Below are positions 1-6,332 of a stretch of 11,700 bases of DNA, piece by piece. The position numbers and the translations under genes are program-made. Source of the DNA: Methylacidiphilum sp. (GTDB lineage: Bacteria; Verrucomicrobiota; Verrucomicrobiia; CAIQCK01); contig DYDC01000057.1 of assembly GCA_020718125.1 (NCBI GenBank), positions 1 to 11,700 of the forward strand, read 5' to 3'. Numbering within the stretch: position 1 is the first letter of the stretch; each line of letters begins with the position of its first letter. The notes below the pieces were generated by a model. It saw only the letters and a list, made by a program, of their open reading frames with translations, was not told the DNA's origin and searched no databases.

Positions 1-2
1 AA

Positions 3-509
3 GTGCCGGGCTATTCTCGTCCGTCCCTCTGGGACTTGATCGTGGTGCGTGTGTCAAGTTGCGCCCTTCGTGGTGCGGCCAACAAGACGCTGGTTCTGAT
101 TGCGGCTCAGGACGGCGGGCGAAAGATCGGGCGGATTCGCCTGGCCCGAATGACGGACGCTTCGGCGGCCAGTTTGGAGCCTGCCGTGCGGCAAGCCATC
201 AAACCGGGGAGTCGCATTGAGACCGACGATTGGTCGGGATATAACGGGTTGAGCGTTCTTGGATACGACCACGAAGTGATCCAACCCGCCGCCGAATTGG
301 GAGACAACTTGCTGCCCCGGGTCAACCTCATCGCCTCCATGCTCAAGCGATGGCTGTTGGGCACGCGCCAAGGAGCGGTCCGGCCCGTGCACTTGGACTA
401 CTACTTGGACGAGTTCACCTTTCGCTTCAACCGGCGCACTTCGGGTTCGCGCGGGATGCCCTTCTACGCCGTCGTCGTCGCCCGCGGCGAGCAACAGCCG
501 GCAACGTAG
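3..509 (+). pseudogene. 5'-truncated IS1595-family (ISXO2-like) transposase
   Basis: This is the C-terminal part of a DDE-type transposase of the IS1595/ISXO2 group, which moves an insertion sequence by cut-and-paste or replicative transposition. From about residue 27 the protein follows the family: KTLVLIAAQDGG, then IETDDWSGY with the second catalytic Asp at about residue 75, then LLPRVNLIASMLKRWLLG with a candidate third catalytic Asn at about 108, and finally the terminal block YYLDEFTFRFNRR. The zinc-ribbon N-terminus and the first catalytic Asp (usually in a DE-x-Y-x-GG motif) are absent. The first 25 or so residues, from a GTG at position 3, do not resemble the family. Full-length members have roughly 300 residues, so this 168-residue frame is a non-autonomous remnant, although the window edge hides what lies upstream. 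It converges on uvrA, its stop 12 bases from the uvrA stop. I found no clear terminal inverted repeat. Confidence 0.75.
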
Positions 510-521
510 CGTCGCGGCTGC

Positions 522-3500
522 TCACGAGTGCGTCTTCAGGAACTCCTTCAACATTCTCGCCGTGTGGCTCTTCGCGCCGTCGCGGATGATTTCCTCCGGC
601 GCGCCGAGCGCCACGACGCGCCCGCCGGCGTCGCCGCCTTCGGGGCCGAGGTCTATGATGTGGTCGGCCTCGGCGATGATGTCGAGGTTGTGCTCGATCA
701 CCACCAGCGTGTTGCCCGCGTCCACGAGGCGATGCAGCACCTCGATCAAACGTGCCACGTCGGCCATGTGCAGGCCCACGGTCGGCTCGTCGAGGATGTA
801 GAGCGTGCGGCCTTGCGTTGGCTTCGCCAACTCGGTCACCAGCTTGATCCGCTGCGCCTCGCCGCCGCTGAGCGTCGGGCTTTGCTGGCCGAGCGTCAGG
901 TAATCAAGGCCGACGTCGTGCAGCAGCGAGAGCGGCCGAGTCAGGAACGGCTCCGCCTTGAAATACTCCAGCGCCTCCTCGACGCTCATCGCCAGCACGT
1001 CGGCGATGGACTTGCCCTTGAAGCGGATGTCCCGCGTCTCCGGCGTGAACCGCCGGCCGCGGCATTCGTCGCATGGCACGCGCACGTCGGGCAGGAAGCT
1101 CATCGCGATGCGCTTGATGCCCTGGCCCTCGCACGTCTCGCAGTGCCCGCCGCCGCGTTGGGTCGGCACGTTGAACGAGAACCGTTCCGGCCCATAGCCG
1201 CGCATCTTTGCTTCCGGCACCTGCGCGAACAGCCGCCGGATGTCGTCGTAAAACCCGACGTAGGTCGCCGGGCATGATCGCGGCGTCTTCCCAATCGGCG
1301 TTTGATCCACTTCGAGCACGCGGCGGATGTCGGGAGGAAGAATCACTTGGTTCGTAGTAGCGCGGTTCACCGCGCGTTTGTCCGCATTTGCATACCCGCC
1401 CGAACGCGCGGTAAACCGCGCTACTACGAACTTCTTCGCCCCATGCAACAACACGTCCCGCACCAGCGTGGACTTGCCGCTGCCGCTGACGCCCGTCACC
1501 GCGGTGAACCGCCCCAGCGGAAACTTCACCGCCAGCTTCTTCAGGTTGTGCAGAGTCGCGCCATGCACTTCCACAAACTTCTCCCCTTCACCGCGCCGCG
1601 GCCTTGTCGGGTGCTTCATCGGCTCGCGCAGGAACTTGCCCGTCACCGACGCCGGCGCGCGCACAACCTCCTTCGGCGTGCCCGCCGCCACCAACTTCCC
1701 GCCATGAATACCCGCGCCGGGGCCGAGGTCAATCAGGTGATCGGCGCTGCGGATGGTCGTCTCGTCGTGCTCGACCACAACGACGGTGTTGCCTTTCTCG
1801 CGCAGTTTCCGGAGCGTGCCGAGCAGCATCGCGTTGTCGCGCGGATGCAGGCCGATGGTCGGCTCGTCGAGGATGTAGCAGACGCCGCGCAGGTTCGAGC
1901 CGAGCTGGGCTGCCAGCCGGATGCGTTGCGCCTCGCCGCCGCTAAGGGTGGTCGCGCTGCGGTCGAGCGACAGATAGCCCAGCCCGACCAGTTCGAGGAA
2001 CTCCAGCCGCGACCGCATCTCGGCGATTATGTCGCGCGCAATCTCGCGCACCCGGCCGCCGAGTCGGAAGCCGTCGAGATAACGATGAAACTCGCTCGCC
2101 GGCATGGCGGTCAGGCAGGCGATGTCGTTGCCGCGCAAGCGCACCGCACGCGCCACCGGATTCAGCCGCGCGCCGTTGCACGTCGGGCAAGGTTCCTCAT
2201 TCTCGAATGTGGGAGGGGCCTCAGCGCCCCGACCTTCACCGTCCATGTCAGAGTCGGGGCGCTGAGGCCCCTCCCACATTCTTCCGAAGCCGCAGCACGT
2301 CGGGCACCAGCCGTGGCGCGAGTTGAACGAGAACAGGCGCGGGTCGAGTTCCTCGAAACTGCGGCTGCATTTTGGGCAGGCCCGCCGTGTCGAGAAGATC
2401 ACATCCTTCCGGCGCAGCGCGGCGACCAGCAGCGTGCCGTTGCCGAACTCCAGCGCCTGCTCCACCAGTTGCGTCAGCCGCCGGTTCGCGCCGCTGACCA
2501 CGGGCCGCGCAATGACGAGATCAATGTCGTGTTCTTTGAACCGGTCGAGCCGCGGAAAATCCGCGCTGGGCAGGCAGCCTCCGTCCACGCGCAACTGCAC
2601 GATGCCCTTGCGCGCGGCCCACTCGGCGAGATCGAGGTAGAAGCCTTTGCGGGCGCGCACGCGCGGCGCGAGCAACTCGACCTGATGGCCGCGCCAGCCC
2701 TTCGCGATGGCCGCCACGACCGCGTCCACCGTCTGCGGCTCGATGGCGACGTTGCAGTCGGGACAGAACTGTGTGCCGAGCTTGGCGAAGAGCAGTCGCA
2801 GGAAATGATAAGTCTCGGTGACCGTCGCGACGGTGCTCTTGCGTCCGCCGCGGCTGGTGCGTTGCTCGATGGCGACCGTCGGCGGCACGCCGGTGACGAG
2901 GTCCACGTCGGGGCGCGCCGCCGGCTCGATGAACTGCCGCGCGTAGGCGTTGAGCGTTTCGAGGTATCGCCGCTGGCCTTCGTTGAAGAGCAGGTCGAAC
3001 GCAAGCGTGCTCTTGCCGCTGCCGCTGACGCCGGTGATGACGGTGAACCGGTCACGCGGGATACTGACGCTGAGGTCGCGGAGGTTGTGTTCGCGGGCGC
3101 GAACGATCTCGATGGAGCCGTTGCCTGTAGCGGCGGTCTGTGGCCGCCTATTTTCTACGCGAACGGCCGGCGGTCGCAGACCGCCGCTACAGGCTCCTCG
3201 CAGCGCCATTCCCGTATGCGACGCCTTGCACGCCATCACCTGCTCCGGCGTGCCCTCCACCACGACACGCCCGCCTTCGTCGCCGCCTTCGGGGCCGAGG
3301 TCAATCACCCAGTCGGCGTTGCGGATGACATCGAGATGATGCTCGATGACAATGAGCGAATGGCCGCGCTCCAGCAGCCTCTCGAACGCCGACAGCAGCG
3401 TCTGGATGTCGTCGAGGTGCAGGCCGGTCGTCGGCTCGTCAAAAAGGAACGACGTCTTCTCTGCCTTCGCCTCGGCGAGATGACCGGCGAGCTTCAGCCG

Positions 3501-6278
3501 CTGCGACTCGCCGCCGCTGAGCGTCGTGATCGGCTGGCCCAGCTTCACGTAGCCAAGACCGACCTCGCGCAGAGGTTCCAATTGTCTCCGGAGTGTCTCG
3601 CGCGAAGCCGCCACGCCGCCAAGTTCTTTCTTTGCGCCTTCGCGTCTTTGCGCGAGCCCGAAAAACTCGACCGCCTCGTTCACCGTGAGATCGAGCACGC
3701 CGGGGATGTTCCTGCCGTTGTAGCGGATGGCGAGGATAGGCGGACGATAGCGTTTGCCGTCGCACTCCGGGCAGCGCAGGAACACGTCGCTGAGGAACTG
3801 CATCTCGACGTGCTCGAAGCCGGTGCCTTCGCAGACGGGGCAGCGGCCGACCTCGCTGTTGAAGCTGAACGTCGAGGCGGTGAAGCCCTGCGCGATGGCG
3901 TCGGGCGTGGCGGCGAAGAGCTTGCGGATTTCATCGAACGCGCCGGTGTAGGTCGCGGGATTGGCGCGTGGCGTGCGGCCGATGGGCGCCTGGTCCACCA
4001 GCACGACGTCACCGACCTGCTCGTAGCCTTCGATGGCGCGATGCGCGCCGGCTGTTTCATCGGGATGGCGTTTCAGCTTGCAGAGCGCGCGGTAGAGCAC
4101 GTCGTGGAGGAGCGTGGATTTGCCACTGCCGCTGACACCGGTGAGCACCGTGAGGCGGTTGAGCGGGAAACCGACGTCAATGTTCTTGAGGTTGTGCTCG
4201 CTCGCGCCGCAGACGCGGAGCCAGTCGGTCTGCGGTCGGGGAACGCACGCGTCCCGCGTGCCAGTGTCCGGCGTCTCGCCGGACACTCCCCTCGCGCAGG
4301 ACTTGCGAGTGCTCGCTGCCCCGCTACGGACCGTCGGCGGGACGCCGACGGTTGCACGCGAGACGCGTGCGCTCCCCGCATCCTTCACAACCAGCCAACG
4401 TTGCCGGCTGAGTGCGACGCGTTTCTTCCCGCTGAAATACTGGCCGGTTAGCGAGCGCGCCGACTTGCAGAGGTCACCGAACTTTCCCTCGAACACCAGT
4501 TGCCCGCCGTGCTCGCCGGGGCCGGGGCCGAGGTCTAGCACGCGGTCGGCGGCGCGGATGAGGTCGGGGTCGTGCTCGACGACCAGCAGCGTGTTGCCCT
4601 TGTCGCGCAGGCCGTGCAGGACGCCCGTGAGGCGGCCGATGTCACGCGGGTGGAGGCCGATGCTTGGCTCGTCGAGGACGAAGAGCGTGTTCACCAGCGA
4701 CGTGCCGAGCGCGGTGGTGAGGTTGACGCGCTGGACCTCGCCGCCGCTGAGCGTGCGCGACTGGCGGTCGAGCGTGAGGTAGCCGAGGCCCGCGTCGTTG
4801 AGGTAGCGGAGGCGCGTGCGAATCTCGCCGAGCAGCAGCTCGGTGGCCTTGTCGAGCGCGCCGGGGAAGCGGAGCGACTCGAAGAAGGCGAGCGTGCGGG
4901 AGATGGGGAGGGCGTAAAGCTCGTGGATGGCGAGTCCTCCGGAATGTGGGAGGGGCCTCAGCGCCCCGACATTCGCTGCCACACTCGCCTCGCTTACGGT
5001 CGGGGCGCTGAGGCCCCTCCCACATTCCGAAAGCGCGACATCTCGCCCAATCCGCCAGCAGAGCGCGTCCGACTTCAGCCGCGCGCCGCCACAATCGGGG
5101 CATGGCACGTAGGCGCGGTAGCGTGAGAGCAGCACGCGGACGTGCATCTTGTAGGTCTTGGTCTCCAGCCACGCGAAGAATCGCTTCAGTCCATACCACT
5201 TGCGGTCTTCCCAACGGCCTTCGCCGTCAATGACCCATCGTTTCCACTTCTCCGGCAGCTTCTCCCACGGCGCATCGGTTGGGCAGCCGGCGCGCGGCGC
5301 GAACTCCATCATGTCGTCCTGACACTCGCGATAACTCTCGCTCTGCCAGATCTTGATCGCGCCGCCGGCCAGCGTGAGCGCCGGGTTCGGCACGACGCGG
5401 TCGTAGTCAATCTCGATGGTCCGGCCGAATCCGCGGCACTTGTCGCAGGCTCCGAGCGGCGAGTTGAACGAGAAGAGGTTTGGCGACGGGTCGCGGTAAT
5501 GGATGTCGCAATCGGGACAGTGAAGGTCGGCTGAGAAGTTAAGAGTTGAGAGTTGAGAGTTGAGAGTTCGGACTTGGACACGGCCTTTGCCGTATTTGAG
5601 CGCGATCTCCAACGCTTCGACGACGCGGGCGCGGCTGGGCGGCTCGATGCGGACGCGGTCGGCGATGACGTCGAGCGTGGTGCCGGTTTTGATGGCGCGC
5701 GGGTCCTCGTCGAGACGAACGACTTCGCCGGCAATGAGCGCGCGCTGGAAACCTTGCTTCGCCAGCACGTCGCGGGCTTCCTCAGCCTTGAATGACTTCG
5801 GCACGGGACAGGGGAACGTCACCAGCACCTCCTGCTTGCCGGCCTGCTGTGTGAGGGTCGGCCAGATCGTGTCGGCGTTGTCGCGGCGGACGGGTTTGCC
5901 GCAGCCGCGGCAGTGGAGCGTGGCGGCGCGTGCGTAGAGCAGTTTGATGTGATCGCACAGCTCGGTCATCGTGCCGACGGTGCTGCGCGAGGTGCGGACG
6001 GGGTTGGTCTGGTCAATCGCGACGGCGGGCGGGATGCCGACGATGCGGTCCACGCGCGGCTTGTCCATGCGGTCGAGGAACTGCCGCGCATAAGGCGAGA
6101 ACGTCTCGACGTAACGCCGCTGGCCCTCGGCGTAGAGCGTGTCGAACGCGAGCGAGGACTTGCCGCTGCCGCTGACGCCGGTGACGACGATGAAGCGGTT
6201 CAGCGGCAGCTTGAGGTCGAGGCCCTTGAGGTTGTTCTGCCGCGCGCCCTCAACGAGGATGAATTCGCCTTCCGACAT
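522..6278 (-). CDS. uvrA: Tandem (double-length) excinuclease ABC subunit A
   Basis: UvrA is the damage-recognition ATPase of nucleotide excision repair; it loads UvrB on damaged DNA in the cytoplasm. This 1,918-residue protein is two complete UvrAs in one chain. Walker A motifs (GVSGSGKS) lie at residues 34-41, 714-721, 1083-1090 and 1596-1603, and LSGGE signatures at about 510, 919, 1445 and 1803. Each signature is followed by a DEP Walker B and GLH. Modules 1 and 3 carry the UvrB-binding and insertion regions with CxxC pairs (CPDC...CDKC; CPKC...CPTC) and CGGARL/CNGARL. Modules 2 and 4 carry the zinc-binding hairpins (CPVCEG...CPECDG; CETCEG...CDECRG). The C-terminus is complete (SHTARMLKEFL). 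Chlamydial UvrA is similarly doubled at about 1,786 residues. The excess here is explained by repeats translated at about residues 237-246, 417-447, 634-681, 875-895, 1029-1052, 1333-1358 and 1616-1643. It is last in the cluster, 54 bases after der, with its own possible promoter. Confidence 0.95.
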   Translation of the reverse strand: MSEGEFILVEGARQNNLKGLDLKLPLNRFIVVTGVSGSGKSSLAFDTLYAEGQRRYVETFSPYARQFLDRMDKPRVDRIVGIPPAVAIDQTNPVRTSRSTVGTMTELCDHIKLLYARAATLHCRGCGKPVRRDNADTIWPTLTQQAGKQEVLVTFPCPVPKSFKAEEARDVLAKQGFQRALIAGEVVRLDEDPRAIKTGTTLDVIADRVRIEPPSRARVVEALEIALKYGKGRVQVRTLNSQLSTLNFSADLHCPDCDIHYRDPSPNLFSFNSPLGACDKCRGFGRTIEIDYDRVVPNPALTLAGGAIKIWQSESYRECQDDMMEFAPRAGCPTDAPWEKLPEKWKRWVIDGEGRWEDRKWYGLKRFFAWLETKTYKMHVRVLLSRYRAYVPCPDCGGARLKSDALCWRIGRDVALSECGRGLSAPTVSEASVAANVGALRPLPHSGGLAIHELYALPISRTLAFFESLRFPGALDKATELLLGEIRTRLRYLNDAGLGYLTLDRQSRTLSGGEVQRVNLTTALGTSLVNTLFVLDEPSIGLHPRDIGRLTGVLHGLRDKGNTLLVVEHDPDLIRAADRVLDLGPGPGEHGGQLVFEGKFGDLCKSARSLTGQYFSGKKRVALSRQRWLVVKDAGSARVSRATVGVPPTVRSGAASTRKSCARGVSGETPDTGTRDACVPRPQTDWLRVCGASEHNLKNIDVGFPLNRLTVLTGVSGSGKSTLLHDVLYRALCKLKRHPDETAGAHRAIEGYEQVGDVVLVDQAPIGRTPRANPATYTGAFDEIRKLFAATPDAIAQGFTASTFSFNSEVGRCPVCEGTGFEHVEMQFLSDVFLRCPECDGKRYRPPILAIRYNGRNIPGVLDLTVNEAVEFFGLAQRREGAKKELGGVAASRETLRRQLEPLREVGLGYVKLGQPITTLSGGESQRLKLAGHLAEAKAEKTSFLFDEPTTGLHLDDIQTLLSAFERLLERGHSLIVIEHHLDVIRNADWVIDLGPEGGDEGGRVVVEGTPEQVMACKASHTGMALRGACSGGLRPPAVRVENRRPQTAATGNGSIEIVRAREHNLRDLSVSIPRDRFTVITGVSGSGKSTLAFDLLFNEGQRRYLETLNAYARQFIEPAARPDVDLVTGVPPTVAIEQRTSRGGRKSTVATVTETYHFLRLLFAKLGTQFCPDCNVAIEPQTVDAVVAAIAKGWRGHQVELLAPRVRARKGFYLDLAEWAARKGIVQLRVDGGCLPSADFPRLDRFKEHDIDLVIARPVVSGANRRLTQLVEQALEFGNGTLLVAALRRKDVIFSTRRACPKCSRSFEELDPRLFSFNSRHGWCPTCCGFGRMWEGPQRPDSDMDGEGRGAEAPPTFENEEPCPTCNGARLNPVARAVRLRGNDIACLTAMPASEFHRYLDGFRLGGRVREIARDIIAEMRSRLEFLELVGLGYLSLDRSATTLSGGEAQRIRLAAQLGSNLRGVCYILDEPTIGLHPRDNAMLLGTLRKLREKGNTVVVVEHDETTIRSADHLIDLGPGAGIHGGKLVAAGTPKEVVRAPASVTGKFLREPMKHPTRPRRGEGEKFVEVHGATLHNLKKLAVKFPLGRFTAVTGVSGSGKSTLVRDVLLHGAKKFVVARFTARSGGYANADKRAVNRATTNQVILPPDIRRVLEVDQTPIGKTPRSCPATYVGFYDDIRRLFAQVPEAKMRGYGPERFSFNVPTQRGGGHCETCEGQGIKRIAMSFLPDVRVPCDECRGRRFTPETRDIRFKGKSIADVLAMSVEEALEYFKAEPFLTRPLSLLHDVGLDYLTLGQQSPTLSGGEAQRIKLVTELAKPTQGRTLYILDEPTVGLHMADVARLIEVLHRLVDAGNTLVVIEHNLDIIAEADHIIDLGPEGGDAGGRVVALGAPEEIIRDGAKSHTARMLKEFLKTHS
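1350..1431. repeat. In-frame palindromic element A (uvrA module 4)
   Basis: An inverted repeat with 29-base arms (1350-1378 and 1403-1431, one internal mismatch) around a 24-base loop. The core arm begins TTCGTAGTAGCGCGG. Read with uvrA it encodes residues of the form VVARFTAR...RAVNRATTN at about 1616-1643. This falls between the Walker A helix of module 4 and the VDQTPIGKTPRS block, a region of variable length in UvrA. The arm reads TAG in one frame, and uvrA uses an open one. Confidence 0.88.
2205..2281. repeat. In-frame palindromic element B, copy 1 (uvrA module 3)
   Basis: Perfect 29-base arms (2205-2233 and 2253-2281) flank a 19-base loop. The arm begins GAATGTGGGAGGGGCC. Within uvrA it is read as WEGPQRPD...GRGAEAPPTF at about residues 1333-1358, immediately before the EEPCPTCNGARL zinc-ligand segment of module 3. 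The same arms occur again at 4940-5029. Confidence 0.93.
3123..3194. repeat. In-frame palindromic element C (linker between UvrA halves)
   Basis: Arms of 26 bases (3123-3148 and 3169-3194) match at 24 of 26 positions around a 20-base loop. Both differences are compatible with G-T pairing on a folded strand. The arm begins GCCTGTAGCGGCGGTCTG. It is read as SGGLRPPAV...NRRPQTAATG at about residues 1029-1052. That is exactly the linker between the end of module 2 and the start of module 3, the junction of the two fused UvrAs. Confidence 0.9.
3594..3655. repeat. Probable dispersed-repeat insertion (uvrA module 2)
   Basis: On the coding strand this segment contains CGCAAAGACGCGAAGGCGCAAAG, here split as CGCAAAG, ACGCGAAGG, CGCAAAG, followed by AAAGAACTTGGCGGCG. 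This resembles a dispersed intergenic sequence I recall from several bacterial phyla. It encodes about residues 875-895 (LAQRREGAKKELGG...). These lie between AVEFF and LEPLREVGLGYVKLG, where UvrA normally has a shorter helical stretch. Unlike the other elements it is not a clean palindrome, so the call and its boundaries are tentative. Confidence 0.4.
4237..4378. repeat. Compound nested palindromic element D (linker between modules 1 and 2)
   Basis: The outer arms of 25 bases (4237-4261 and 4354-4378) match at 23 of 25 positions. Inside are two further perfect hairpins: 4263-4273 with 4277-4287 (11 bases, loop TCT) and 4330-4339 with 4343-4352 (10 bases, 3-base loop). A folded strand would form a multi-branched structure with an outer stem and two side stems. 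In uvrA it is read as about residues 634-681 (ARVSRATVGVPPTV...GVSGETPDTGTRDACVPRP). It lies in the linker between the end of module 1 and the start of module 2. Confidence 0.9.
4940..5029. repeat. In-frame palindromic element B, copy 2 (uvrA module 1)
   Basis: Perfect 31-base arms (4940-4970 and 4999-5029) flank a 28-base loop. The central 29 bases of each arm are identical to the arms at 2205-2281; the loop is unrelated. Here it is read as ECGRGLSAPT...VGALRPLPHS at about residues 417-447. This is a different reading frame from copy 1. It lies a short way after the CPDCGGARL zinc-ligand segment of module 1. Confidence 0.93.
5542..5569. repeat. Heptanucleotide tandem repeat in the uvrA coding sequence
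   Basis: Four head-to-tail copies of AGAGTTG are seen on the + strand (5542-5548, 5549-5555, 5556-5562, 5563-5569; the last ends in C). Read in uvrA they give TLNSQLSTLN at about residues 237-246, just before the CPDCDIHY zinc-ligand segment of module 1. Seven is not a multiple of three, so gain or loss of one unit would shift the reading frame and end the protein early. Three units encode exactly seven residues. Confidence 0.85.
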
Positions 6279-6287
6279 GTGCGCGGC

Positions 6288-6315
6288 ACTATAGGCAGGT
6301 GGAAACGTTTTGCAA
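6288..6315 (-). promoter_or_regulatory. Possible promoter for uvrA
   Basis: On the minus strand TTGCAA (6310-6315) and TATAGT (6288-6293) are 16 bases apart, matching sigma-70-type -35 and -10 hexamers at 4/6 and 5/6 positions. The expected start of transcription would be only a few bases before the uvrA ATG, giving an almost leaderless message. I saw no LexA-type CTG-N10-CAG box here. In GC-rich DNA such a match can occur by chance. Confidence 0.35.
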
Positions 6316-6332
6316 CGGGCCGGTCCGCCGCG

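Noticed and set aside
1302..4451. A 1,049-codon open frame on the + strand opposite uvrA
   Set aside because: It is antisense to the conserved uvrA frame. Its sequence is Arg/Ala/His-rich with no domain, as expected in GC-rich DNA, and its length is helped by palindromes that are open on both strands.
1350..5029. The repeats in uvrA as a CRISPR array
   Set aside because: Copies are hundreds of bases apart, belong to several unrelated families and are palindromes within coding sequence. There are no regular spacers and no cas genes.
522..6278. Two separate uvrA genes or an assembly duplication
   Set aside because: There is no stop or start between the halves, the halves differ clearly in sequence, and the fusion matches known PVC tandem UvrA.
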